From Hydractinia symbiolongicarpus (lineage: Eukaryota; Cnidaria; Hydrozoa; Anthoathecata; Hydractiniidae), in the NCBI RefSeq assembly GCF_029227915.1, contig NC_079884.1, forward strand, positions 10,664,001-10,728,000: a stretch of 64,000 nucleotides of DNA, given 5' to 3'. The notes beneath the pieces are model-generated. The model was not told where the DNA came from. It worked only from the letters and a program-made list of their open reading frames with translations, and searched no databases. A program made the position numbers and the translations under genes. Shown here in pieces: positions 37,682-49,500 of this stretch (position 1 is the stretch's first letter; each line of letters begins with the position of its first letter).

Positions 37682-37944
37682 TTGAGACGAATTTATTATA
37701 GCAGAGACGAATTGAGACGATTTGAGACGAATTAAGAAAATTCATAGACGAAATGAGACGATTCGGAGACGAATTTGTTTTTAAAATATGATATTCGGAG
37801 ACGAATTTGTGACTATCAGGAGACGATATGAGACGAATTAAGACGGTTAAGACACTACAATGTTATCACAAAAAATCGTCTCGTATGAAAGAGTTAAGAC
37901 GAACAAAACAAATTTACAAGACGATTTAAAATGAGCCGAATTTA
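37682..37944. repeat. right subterminal AGACGAA-rich region
   Basis: About a dozen copies of GAGACGAATT or GAGACGATTT, without the strict 42-bp period seen at the left end, run up to the right TIR. Confidence 0.8.
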
Positions 37945-37966
37945 GACGAAATTTGTGGACGATCCC
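37945..37966 (-). repeat. right terminal inverted repeat of the 7-kb transposon
   Basis: 22 bp, exact reverse complement of 30904-30925. Followed by TAA. Confidence 0.9.
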
Positions 37967-39474
37967 TAATAGACAACGAAAAATATAACAATTTTGAAAC
38001 ATTTATAAAACAATTTTACAAATTCTGAAATGATTTGATACAATTGTCAAAATATCATTTGCCATATGACGTACGGTATGTATAGAGACAAAAGCTAATT
38101 GCTGAATGCTGAATGCCACGTTTTAGCTACCTTTCAGTGGAGGGAAAACACAGATGCTTCACAGTCACTCTCACAGAACAAGTATTTATCTATTATTTAA
38201 GTAAATCTAACATAGCAAAAAGTCAAACCTAAAACTACACATGTCAGGTTTGAAGTTAGAAAACAAAGATGTTATAAGAAATTTAGCCCTTATTTATAAA
38301 GATTTAAGTGCGCGAATGGCCCGTTTTCCCTCAAATATTGGCTACCCTACAAAATACAGACCTGTTAATGAAAGTGTTGGTAATATGTTATGATGTGTAA
38401 AAAATTAAAGGGTGTCCGCCTGCTTGCACCACTAATCTGTGTTAAGGCCAATATCCACACACTGGAAAACTTTCCGCAGATCGGACAGGATCAAACAACA
38501 ACAAAGCTTTGCTCATGCTCATTGTTATCTTAATACGCAATCGAAACAGAAAATTGTCCGGTCCTAAAAGCCAGAAGAAAGTTGAAATGTTTTTTTTTTT
38601 CTGGCCTACACGGAGCGACAAGCATTTTTGACCAATAACAAGCTACAAAAATAGCCAAGTGACATTAACAGCAGCAGGTCGGTGGTTTGTTAAAGCTTAC
38701 CTCCCACTTCAAAAAAAGTTAATCTTATTCTGTTTATATTACAGTACAGTCCAGATGCAAGCGTACACGTACGCTCAACTAGCAAAAAAATTGCTTTCCT
38801 TAAAAAAACAATAGGATAGCGAGTTCCTTTCAAATTGCGCGAAAATAATTGCTTCGTGTTAAAAAACAAAAGCATAGCAAGGAAAATTGTTTAAAAACAA
38901 TAGAAAAAATTAAACGCGAAGGCCATTGAATTTTTATTTTTTTAGCAACAAAACTAATTATAGTAACGCGATTTTAATCTGATATATTTAAAAAACACAA
39001 GCTCTTTTAAAAAACAACAAATCCAATGATCTAAATATTTTAAAAAAACTAATGCTACTTTTAAAACTTTTAGTAATATTTCTTTAACATGGAAATATAT
39101 TTTTTAACATGCAAAACTTTTAAAAGTTCTTTTTATAAAAAGCAATGTTTAGCAACGCAAACGGAAAAACCCTACGTTCGGGACTTTTCCCTTCGAGATA
39201 AGATTTCGAAAATAAATTAAATTTTAATACCAAAAAAAGAAAAAATCTAAAAATATGACTTTTGACGTTTTATAGTATCACGCTACATTTTATTGTTAAA
39301 AACATTGTCTTTGTTTTTTTAGCGCGCAACAGCTCTATCTCTTAAAAGATTTAAACAATGCATCTCGCTGTCTATTTAGTTTTCGTGCAAATCTTTTATT
39401 TTATAAAACTATCAAACAATGGCTCGCCGTGTCACATTGATAGAGTTGATAACGACGCCGTTCTTCGTTCTTTA

Positions 39475-39695
39475 ACTTTCTAAAAAATCATTTCTATCGC
39501 CGCTCTTTCGTATTAAACTTTTAAAATGTGATATAACGAATCTTTTCTGTCGCCGTTCTTCGTTCTTAAACTTTTAAAATGCGATCTAAAAAAATCATTT
39601 TTATCGCCACTCTTCATTATTAAACTTTTAAAATGTGATCTAAAAAAACATTTCTATCGCCGTTTTTCATTTTTAAATTTTTAAAATGCGATAGA
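39475..39695. repeat. degenerate 60-bp tandem array
   Basis: About four units pair an AAACTTTTAAAATGCGATCT phrase with CATTTCTATCGCCGTTCTTC. A closely related array lies in AGMO intron 2 at about 49440-49690. Confidence 0.75.
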
Positions 39696-40150
39696 TATGT
39701 TAACACTATTTAACAATAGTTACGCGCAGTTATAATAAGCTATTTTTCTTCAATAATCCTTTGTTTATTACGTGCAAGTTAATGACTTACAAGACTCGCA
39801 AGATAATTAATAAGAACAAAGGACAAACAACTACCGCCTCCGAGAAAAAGGTGTGAAACTTGAGAATTTTGTTGTTGAGATTTTGTTGAGAATTAATTTA
39901 ACATTTACTAAGTAAAATTTGAAATAATAAAGCTAATATAAAGCCACATTTTCTTGTGTTTACAGCATGCTTCCTTTTTCGAAAGCCGCCATTTTTTGAT
40001 AATTTTTTTTTCGGATTAAACCCAGTTTGATGTCATCTCCCGGATGGCAAAAAAGGCCCCCCTGAACATGTTGCCGCAAAACAATAACTCAGAGAAAAGG
40101 AAGAAGAGTAAATTGTTGCAACTAAGATTAATTTTGTTAATAATTATAAA

Positions 40151-40264
40151 ATGTGTTTTTGTGCTATGACTTTTTGTAATAAGAATAGTAGAAGTAGCGG
40201 TGGAAAGCATTCCTTTGCCAGTCTTCCAACAGGCAAGAAAAAACGAGCTGCGTGTACTCATTAA
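40151..40264 (+). pseudogene. THAP zinc-finger N-terminal remnant
   Basis: A 37-codon frame starts MCFCAMTFCNKNSRSSGGKH and continues with SFASLPTGKKKR. It matches the start of a THAP domain (C-x2-4-C-x-N..., then F/L-P, then a basic K/R stretch). The frame stops early, and the expected W and C..H half appears only in broken form in another frame downstream. It is the probable transposase N-terminus of the surrounding TTAA element. Confidence 0.5.
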
Positions 40265-41789
40265 CAGAGTCGATACCTTTCAGTCGAGTTTTAATCACTA
40301 GAATGTTTTGATCAACGTTGGCAAAAAAGGCTTTGGCAATTCTAAATCTCTGTCCACTTGTCTTTGCATTAGGCCATATGAAAATTCTGGTATAGGTGCT
40401 CGCTCTTCTACGTTGCGTCTAAGACTTTTCTATTATATTGTGGTTCACTAGGCAGGGGATTTACCGGATTTTATTTTGTTCTGCGCGCGTTGTTGATTCT
40501 TCTTTCTTTTTTTTTCTTTTTTGCTTTCTTATATTAATCTATTTTAATTTATTTTTCGTGTCGCGTTTCATATCAAAGAACGCTATAGGCGTAGGAGCGA
40601 GGTTGCTTGATTTGTTATTATAATAAGCCCAGGGTTGTGTTTTTGCACCCGTTCTTTCTATGTTACTTCCGCATGGCCGTGATTATTAACGCTGCCAATA
40701 GTCTAGTCATAAAATGAAGTTTTCTGCAAATCTTCTAAATTAAAAACGCTTTAAGAGTCTAACTCTTCTAACCAACACAAACTCTTAGGGATAACAGCGC
40801 GGCATTTTTCGAAAGAGTAAAAATAGTCGCCCGCCATGGTTTGCTCTGATAGCCCTAAATAGCTTCTTTTTCACTTTAAAATATACTTTCCGGCACCGTG
40901 ATCCGTATCCTGTGGGCATTAAAGTCTCTACACAAGTCAGAAAGAGCCAATCTCGTTCTGAGAGCATCAGAATAGCTAAAAAGGCCACGGTTCACTACTA
41001 AGCTATTGCTTCAACTTCCATTCTCATCCTCATATCAGCTTTCCCAGGTAGAGTCTAATTCACTGTCAGGTTTTGTGGACTTTTTACTGGCCGAAACTTC
41101 AAAACTAAGAAAGCCCACAACTTTTTCACGGGAACTCAGTTTTAAAAAGGGAAGTAAAAAACAAGTGTTTACTTATCTTCAGTATATACCTGTTACAAAC
41201 TCATCTTCAGTACCCGTTACAAATGTTGAAAAAACAACAACCGCTTTGTCATATATAAAACCACTTTGTATATAAAAACATGAGCCAACGGCAAAGTCAG
41301 CGAAATTATCATCCGGGAGTTGACGTCACAAGCCCTCCCGCGAAGGAATTTATTTAAAATCGGGACACAAGATGGCGACTGGCACGAAGCTTCTTCTTCA
41401 GCTAATATTTTACAACTTCAACAACAAATATCTTGCAAACAAATCAAAATAAGTACAAAAGAATTTTTTTTGTTATTAGTACAATATTTTGAGTTGATTT
41501 TCGAATACTTTTTTTAAAGTGGGAGGTAAGCTTTAAAGCATATTGTCGTAGCAATGTAAAAATTAATTTTCACTCTTCAACATACCGGAATTGAATGGAA
41601 CGGAATGGAACAGATTCTTATCCTTATCCGGTCGGGTCCGCAGAACATTTTCCGTGTGTGGATATTGGCCTTTAAAGATAGCTAGCTATGCCTATCCAGT
41701 TATGCAGCAAATAAAGTTGCTGATAACGTAAAGTAAGATGGTAGCTAAAATATCACCACAAGAAATTGGAAAAAAATAACTTACTATAC

Positions 41790-41992
41790 CTTCTTGTTCC
41801 TTGATATCTTCTAACAAGACCTCCAAAAACTCTATTTGATCTATCATATCAATTATCGCAGACTTTAGGGTAACAAATAAGCCAGTCAGTAACAAATCAA
41901 AACAAACAGCCAAAAACAGAACCGGTCGCACTGACAATAATTCCCGCGAAATCTCTCGGAAATTACGGACCGCTGACAATCCATCTATTCCC
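41790..41992 (-). CDS. ANAPC2: candidate N-terminal coding exon of ANAPC2
   Basis: The open frame runs from an acceptor-like CCCCAG (41993-41998) to a donor AAG|GTATAG, ends in phase 1 and encodes about 67 residues ending IDQIEFLEVLLEDIKEQE. The next known ANAPC2 exon (28338) begins in the matching phase, and the join reads EQEGVNKKLKSLLLEEDFFW. That aligns plausibly with the LEEWF..ISPEFW region of vertebrate APC2. The length also matches the missing N-terminus. Against it: no in-frame ATG occurs before an internal Met (IIDMIDQ), so another 5' exon or a shorter start is required, and the implied intron is 13.4 kb. A hydrophobic stretch (VLFLAVCFDLLLTGLFV) is odd for APC2. Confidence 0.4.
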
Positions 41993-42025
41993 CTGGGGAC
42001 ATGAAATGGATAGTTTTTGTATAAA

Positions 42026-43016
42026 ACTGGTTTTCCACACTAGGCGGATTATTCCGTGCGCGAAGAAGCGGAGCGGGCATTGTAATTTCTATCATAAGTT
42101 TTTTTTCGATTTGGCAGTTTTTTGTGATTTTGTGATCTTTTGTAAATTTTACAAATTACAAAGGAGTTTAGTGACGTAAAACAATATAATTTTAAAACGG
42201 TACGTTGCATGTTAAAATATTTACACTAACTTATACTTACACAATAAAACATCAGCTTTACTTTACAGGATTTATCAGAAGGAAATAACTTTCAGATATT
42301 TGCCACAAATAAATAGAAAAACTTACAACAACACCAAAAGAATAAAATTAAAGAACGATTTATCAGTTCACCATAGCTTTACTTAAGAATAAACTACTAT
42401 GCTTGATTATAGGATCAAATCAGTGACACAACATTTCCGATTTCCATATTTATCAGCTGGTGGTCCCGAGCGAAGGATTTGCAACCTCTCAGGAAAAGTA
42501 GTGTCGATCGTAGCAGGCTAAAGAAAATTTTAGTTTATCATTTCGCCTACTAAACTAGTATGTTCAAGAAATGATAAACTTTCCACAGTAATATGAATAC
42601 TGAACAGACAAACCGAAATAATATCTTCAATAAAATTTTAGTTCTAATAAACTTCGTGGCTTTTACGATCCTGATGTTTCTTTCATAATTCCGTCAGGCA
42701 GTGTAAACACGAAGCTCAAAAAGTAATGTTTGAGCATTGATCAATATTCAAGATAGCTAGCGAGGAGGGAGACAACACATGATTTTTTTTGCGTCAGTAA
42801 GTTTTACCTACCTTTTTTTATTAAAAGCGATCTGCGACAAATTTTTATCTTTCCATTAAAAGAAATTATTTTTGTTTTCATTCTAATTTGGCGCCTTTTT
42901 TACACGCTAAAATTAAAAATCGACAGGCGGAGCGAAAGAATTGGCGGCTATTTTTAAAAAACAATAGCTTATTAGAACTAAAATTATATTTTTAATCCGC
43001 CTAGTGAAAACCGGCT
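42026..43016. mobile_element. TIR element of about 1 kb
   Basis: Left end CTGGTTTTCCACACTAGGCG and right end (reverse complement) CCGGTTTTCACTAGGCGGAT align as TIRs with a 2-base gap, followed on both sides by GATTA. AGGCGGAGCG-like internal phrases recur near both ends. No coding frame. The target duplication is unclear. Confidence 0.65.
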
Positions 43017-46000
43017 TAAAAAGTGGTGGTCGTAAAATTTTTACCATATCGCAAACATTTTATTTTGAGAATATTTTTTTTGTGCTAGTTAATCGATTTA
43101 CTGCCAGCACGCAAGGAAGCAGAGAAGATTAATTGTAAACATCATTGATTTCGTTGGTTCAAATTGTGTAAAAAAGTAGAAAATGTCTCAATTTTCTGCG
43201 AATTCGCCTCGTGGATATCCATTCTCTTTCCCACGCCTCTTTTTAGTTTTCTAATGCGGTCCGAGCTTCGTCTTCTTATAATTTTCACAAATCAATTTTC
43301 CAATATCGAGGTACAATACCAGGTATGCAAAAAGTAATTTTATTATTCCAAAAACCATTCTTAAATCTACTACTTTTTCCATTCGACACAGAGGTCCAGT
43401 TATATGGAATTCATTCTTAAATGAAAATACGAAGCATATTGATACTTTTATCTCTTTTAAAAAAGTAACAAAAGTTAAGTTACTTGGAACAGTTATCGAC
43501 AAAAAAAAGTATTTGTAGGTTAGATATTGTAGCACATAGAAAAAAACTGAGAGTGAGAGAAAACATTATTCTTGTAAATATATGTATACTTTATAGGTAT
43601 TATTATAGAAGCTCAACACTAGAGGCTCGATGATAAGACACGTTGTGTCTTCTACTTGCTCCTGCTGTTATTATATGCCAACTAGCATTGTAATTTATAT
43701 GTATATACATACTTACTGGCGAAATATATATAATAATTAAAAAAAAAAATAAAAAAAAAATAAAAGATCGTCAGAAAGAGAAAAAAGGTTTGGGGAACGT
43801 CCATAAAACTTATACCGATTTTTTTTAATAGCAACCTCCACACAACAGGGAGGAAAACAACAACACGATACTCTACAAATACCCCAACCCCACGTCGTCT
43901 TTTTTATATCGCAACGTTTTTCAACCTCGTCCCCAGGACTATTTGCTTCTCAACGGCGCTGCGCTTTCCGAATGTGCTGGGGTCGAGCTTGGACGTTTTG
44001 TAAACTTTTAAAAACATTGGCAAGTTATCAATTCCCCTTGGGATTGGCTGACATTAGCTAGTTGCAACAAAAATAAATACAGACGAACATGTTTCTCTAG
44101 CCTTCAGGAATTAAAAAGATACAACGGGTGCTGCCGAACGAGTTTGAAGCACCACCCCTAGTCGGTTTTATGCTTGTTACACTTTGGAGGCAAATGTTCT
44201 TCGCGAGAGGGGTGCCGCTTTTCGGAAGCTGGTCTTTATTTGAGAAGAGAAACAAAATCTGCTTTCCGTTGAGATTTTAAAATCATGTGAGTGAATAGCT
44301 ATGTTCACACATATCAAAAGATGTCTTAAATAGTATTTGTGGTTTCCCTACACGGTGAAAATAACCAGCAATTGATTCACTTTCGTTTTTAGAATAAGTT
44401 CAAATATTTTGTTTTTGGTTTCTCTGGGGTAAGTCTGGTATTGGGACGAAATACGGTGAGTGATTAATGGAGTTTTACGGGCCAACGATGTATTTATTTT
44501 CGCGAAAAACGTTAGTTGACCCCCCAAAACAGATGACTTTCAATGTTTACCAAGGTGTAAGCTACACAGTATAGCTATATATTCATTGTGGAGTTTCTAC
44601 ATCTGCACAAACAAGTTGGACTTTGAACTCTTGTTTTTAAACACGTATTTTTATATTTTTGTTTCTTATAAAAAATAAGATTTCCTTAGATTTTGTTTTT
44701 ATATATAAATATCAGAAGAAAGATGCGAGTCTAATAAATGCTAATGTTCCCAAAAAAAACACGGTGTTAGAAAGACAAATGGATTTTATTTAACGACGTT
44801 GTGATGTTAATATAAAACAGATATTTAGCGAAAAGGGGTAAGGATGCTGAGAAAATTAAAAAACACAAAACTCTCTTGTGCGTGTATCCTAGTCTCATAA
44901 TGCGTAGCTATTTGTCAACAACTTCTTGTTTTTAATGAATTCTTTATAGGTTGCCTTTTCATAGTTAATTAGCAAATATTTCTTGGCTTTAAGGCAATAA
45001 ATAACAATTTCCTACTCGCAAATTTTACAACTGTTTGTTGTGTTCTTTCTCTCCCTTTTTTATAACTTTTCTTTGTTTCCTTTCCCTCTTTTTTTACAAC
45101 TTTTGTTGTTTCCTTTCTCTCTCGTTTTTACAACTTCTCATTGTTTCATTTTCCTCTTTTTTACAACTTTTTGTTAGTTCCTTTCTCTCTTTTTTAAAAC
45201 TACTCGTGTAAAATTACCCTTATCTCATGAGTACGCACACACCACAAAACGAAGGCTGACAAAGGCAGCTTATCCATAGGACTTTCTTTGTTAGTAACTA
45301 TCCGTTGTTTAATTTTGCTATGTTCTAATACACCTGAGCTGGTCATACCAAATCCTTACTGGGGTACACTCATGACAACGCACCATAAACAATAGACTCA
45401 CTAATGCTGCCCAGCATAAACACCAAAAAAATTAATTAAATAAAACATTAGAGATTGAAGTAAGCCAATTGCTTCCACCGCTGGACAAAAACCTTGTTGA
45501 TTCATAAAGCAAAATCGAATCAGCGCAAGGAAACCATGTAGCTAAAGCAATTGGACAAGTTGTTTGATGAATATTATATCCATGCTTACCCACCCTATGA
45601 AGTTATCAGTATAACCAACAGACATCAACGATCCAGTAGTGATAAGGTTAAAAAAAAAATCTCTCTTTTAAATTTACTCTTTCTTTTAAATTTTTTTGAT
45701 CAATTTTTGATCCAAACATTATTTCAGAGAAAATAAATAAATCATCATCATTCTTGCCCTAACCACTGTTTTCTATGCTAGCATGAGTTAGTCCAGGTAT
45801 ATGGATGACCTTCTTCCTATCTTATTTAGATTGTGTTAGTTCTAAACTTAATTTTTTCTGCATCAAGTCTCTCCCTTACCTCCTGTCAAGTCTTTTGTTT
45901 CGTCTGGGATTTACCTGGGGAACTATGAAGTCTACACTTTTTTACCCAATTATCCTTATCCAGTCTTATCAATTGACCAACCAGCCCAATTTCCTTATCT

Positions 46001-46520
46001 GGGTAACATCTTTAATGCTACAAAAACCTAGCCTGCTTATCAGCTCATCTTAACTTTCTGCCTCCCAGACTTGTGTTAAACATCTACCTAACCACCCTCA
46101 TATCATTCCTTCCTAAATAGTCAGGATATTCCAGTTCCACTACCCATACCTTAAAACATAACACTTTTCACACAGCCCTCATACTGTCTACCTTTTACCC
46201 CGTCAGTAAGTCTCTGCAAGTCAAAAAAGAAGTAACTGGTTAAACCTTTCCTGAAAATAACAATTTTAACAGTCCATTCACTACCTAAAATATCATCAAG
46301 TTTCGTCAGCACATTGCACAGGTATAGGGATTGTATACACAATTTGAGTACCACACAATATATAAAAATGTTCTTATGAAAATGCATCAAATAAATAAAG
46401 AATTTCAACACTACCAGCATTATGATTTTATATGTATATAACTAATTAATGAAGAATTGTTAGCCAATATATACTTTTGTACTTTTCTTTTTAGTGTGTG
46501 GACTGGTGTGTGTTTACATT
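43017..46520. other. intergenic, no gene recognised
   Basis: AT-rich, with a degenerate fold-back repeat at 43922-43991 (AACCTCGTCCCCAGGACT mirrored by GTGCTGGGGTCGAGCTTGG), an A-rich tract at 43739-43763 and a pyrimidine minisatellite at 45050-45205. The right end should include the AGMO promoter. The AGMO start exon is preceded by an acceptor-like CTTTTTAG at 46487-46494, which suggests a 5' UTR intron or leader trans-splicing. Confidence 0.5.
45050..45205. repeat. pyrimidine-rich minisatellite
   Basis: Four degenerate units of about 40-45 bp repeat TTTTTTACAACTTTT, TTGTTTCCTTTC and TCTC. Confidence 0.75.
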
Positions 46521-49500
46521 ATGTTTGGTACTGGAAGGGGTACAAATGCATCTGCATTTGTAAAGGCAGGAAGGCTTTTCTATATGGTGCAGCCATCTAC
46601 ACATATGTTCGAGCATATAGCAGATGTACCTGACTATATAGTTGATGTAAGTATTCTCATGAGATTTCCTGTGTTTTTTATTCTAAGTTACTTACTTTTA
46701 AAGCAATAATGCTTCTGATGATCACCAAAAATTATTTAATATTTTGCTGATGCGTTATTAAAGAAACAAATTTAACAACCAGAAAGGTAAAATTGGGGAG
46801 CTTTTACTGTCAGTGACTTTTAGTTACGTTTTTAAAAAATAAACTTGATAAAATATGTAGCTGTAAGACAACTGGTAAAGAACACACAAATAACGCTTTT
46901 AAAAAAAGACCAAGGCTTTTTTGAAATCTCAGAAGCTCTCAGCAGCATATTGAACAAAAAGCGGACACACAAAGTCTTATTTTCACGTAACCAAGTGAAA
47001 CAGGAAGTTTTAATAAACCATTCTGTTTGCAGTCTGGTGTTGAGTGGTTAGTCTGGAACTAATAAAAGAAATATATACAGTTGTTCGTTTAAAAAATGGA
47101 GAATCACAACTGGCACATTTCCGTGATATGGTTTTTCTATTGTGATTATTAAAAGGAATTTTATTTTTCATTTCGGTTGGTTGTGCAGAGGCTGAATTTA
47201 TTTTAAATTTATAACAGATTTATTTGTGAAAGTCAAAGTTTCTAGCTAATATTGACGAAAAGAACACAATCTTGAATAAAATCGTTTCACCTTTACACAT
47301 AGAACACAAGCAAATAGGCAAAAATATTCTTTGTTTTCAAATTAATAAAAATCTTTATCCACGTGGCTTTATAAAACTTTAAAATTCATTCGGAAAATTC
47401 AGCTACATTTAACTAAAATTTATGCAGAAAAAAGAATTATACGGCACGTGGGTTTCGTTTTTAAAGGCATAAAGAAAAAACCGTTAAATTCGGAACTTTT
47501 ATGGTTTCTGATTGTTTTGTCAAATAAAGAAATCATCTACAATTAAATCCATGATAGAATGTTTATCCCGCCTGTAAGTGCAGTTTTGCAGACTTGCTTC
47601 ATCCATGCTCCGTCAGCGTTCACCTCCGCATTAGTTAAGAACCGTATGGCTGAATTTCTTGTGTAAGACCTATACCAGTAGACACTCGATCACCGTGTTT
47701 GATGTTCACGATTTAAAACGTCCCCCACTTTTCTACAGCAAAATAAATGTGCATCAAAAATTAACGTTGAAGCCCGTATTGCACGTATAACATCCTTTGC
47801 ACGTGCATTTTACATCGAACGCGTTACTTGATTTACACGTGCGATTCATCGCACACCTTATCAAATATTCCTGAAAAAGCCTGTTTAGATATTGTAATTT
47901 CTTGAGTTTTATTTTACACTTCCAGGAGGGTAGTCTACCATTTAATACTTTGTGCCTAAAAAGGTATGAAAAGAAATATTTTGTTGAAAAAGTTAAATTA
48001 TAAGCAAAATCACTTTTGTAGATAATGTAAAAAAATATCTCACATCACATGTAAGACATGTAACAGCTGTCACTGTTGCCATGGTTACTTGCCTTTTGCG
48101 TGACAAGGATACTAGACATCTAACATATTGGTACACTTTATGAAATAAACATATGTTTAGCTATATTTTCACAAAACAAATGTTTCGGAAAAATCATTAA
48201 GCCACACTGGTCTGCCTTTCTGCCTATGAGGTTACAAGGCAAAAATAATATTTATTTGTCAAGTTTTAACATTTTAACATTTATTTGTCAAATTTTAAGC
48301 TTTGTTGTACAGAAATTAAAACTAGAAGTTTTATAAAGTAATTATCTAAAACTTTAAGAAAAGGGAGGGGATAATTTGGCTTATTTTTCTTAATATAAGT
48401 AGTAATTTTAAAGTATACCTATATATATTCAATATTATTTCTTTGCTTTTTTTAATTTTCAATAGGCCTTTCCATTCTTCTCAGCTGCTATTGTGATTGA
48501 GATGATTATAAGTTACATCAAAGGATATCAAAGACTAAAGACTTTCTATTTATTTACCAATATCACAAGTGGTATGATGCAACAAGCTATGAAAAAAATT
48601 GTAACAAGGCCTCTTATATGGGTTCTTTATTGTTGGACATATCAAAATTACTGTTTATATGTCTTACCATGGAATTCATTGCTTGTTTGGTTTGTTGCAT
48701 TTTTGCTTGCTGATTTTGCCCACTATTGGTTTCATCGGGCATCTCATGGTATATATGTGAAGATTTTTGTTTTAAAATTATGTTTTTATAGATTTTATAC
48801 ATTTATACATTGGATTTTTGATTTAATTTCTTTATCGTACAGGGTTCGAATTAAAAAATTAAAGTCGGTTCGCGAAAATTTCGGCACTCTGTAACAAAAT
48901 AAACCTAGATGTGGATGTGGCCTGGGAACACCGTAGATCAATTACCATTGGCTTGTTCATTAGTAGCTACTTGTGTTTCGATGATAATTTGTATTTTTTG
49001 TGACCTGTGAGCTTAACTTTTTCCTGCATTATTATTTTTTTTGTTGGAGACAAGTGGGGGGACGTTTAACCTCGTGTTCCCCAAACACAAGAACTTAGCG
49101 TCTGAACTAGCGACTCTCTCAGTTATAACTTTCTTGTCTTGAAGCCGAAATAATGTTGCAAAGATGAAATAAGTTTAATTTTATAGCGTGCTATAATAAA
49201 ATATTTAATTAAAGGGAACCCGAGGTATTAAATAATGTTTCAGAAGTTCTTAGTCAGTTTTCGTGAACATTACAATGAAGTTAAATACAGTATACTGTTC
49301 AAAGTTGCTTTCGCATTTAAACATAAGTCTTGTAGTAAAATGCTGTTTACAGTACTGTCTAAGTAATTGCTTTCATTCAAAAACACAATACGTTAGTGAG
49401 TTCCTTTAAAATCACGCGAAAATAATTGCTTTGTGTTAAATTTTTAAACCGCAATCTAAAAAGCATATCTATCGCCACTTTTTGCTTTTAAATTTTTAAA

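Larger units (their letters stand above)
30904..37966 (+). mobile_element. 7.06-kb DNA transposon with TIRs, DDE transposase remnant and BEN-domain gene
   Basis: The two ends carry a perfect 22-bp inverted repeat beginning GGGATCGTCCACAAATTT (30904-30925 and 37945-37966). Each end is flanked by TAA (30901-30903 and 37967-37969), which reads as a 3-bp target duplication. Inside each end lie long subterminal arrays of AGACGAATT motifs. The interior carries, on the plus strand, an acidic leader exon and DDE-type transposase part (31295-33400) and a two-exon chromo/Tudor-like plus BEN protein (33997-35821). It also contains a 62-bp hairpin and a nested 0.5-kb TIR element. A TAA duplication with GGG..CCC ends recalls PIF/Harbinger, but the transposase part with NPIER resembles the IS630/Tc1-like fold, so the superfamily is left open. 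The transposase looks truncated, so this copy is probably not autonomous. Confidence 0.85.
38694..41532. mobile_element. TTAA-flanked, THAP-bearing Kolobok-like element
   Basis: The 20-bp segment TTAAAGCTTACCTCCCACTT at 38690-38709 is exactly inverted at 41517-41536, which gives TTAA duplications and 16-bp TIRs. Within lie a THAP-domain start (40151-40264), a frame at 41006-41275 and a tandem array (39475-39695). TTAA duplications together with a THAP DNA-binding domain are the known combination of the Kolobok superfamily. No intact transposase remains, so this copy is decayed. Confidence 0.7.
38446..41671. mobile_element. outer TIR element, split by a later insertion
   Basis: Ends carry GGCCAATATCCACACAC as inverted repeats (38446-38462 and 41654-41670), with TTAA just outside both (38442-38445 and 41672-41675). 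Removing the inner element 38694-41532 would leave a MITE of roughly 0.4 kb. Confidence 0.75.
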
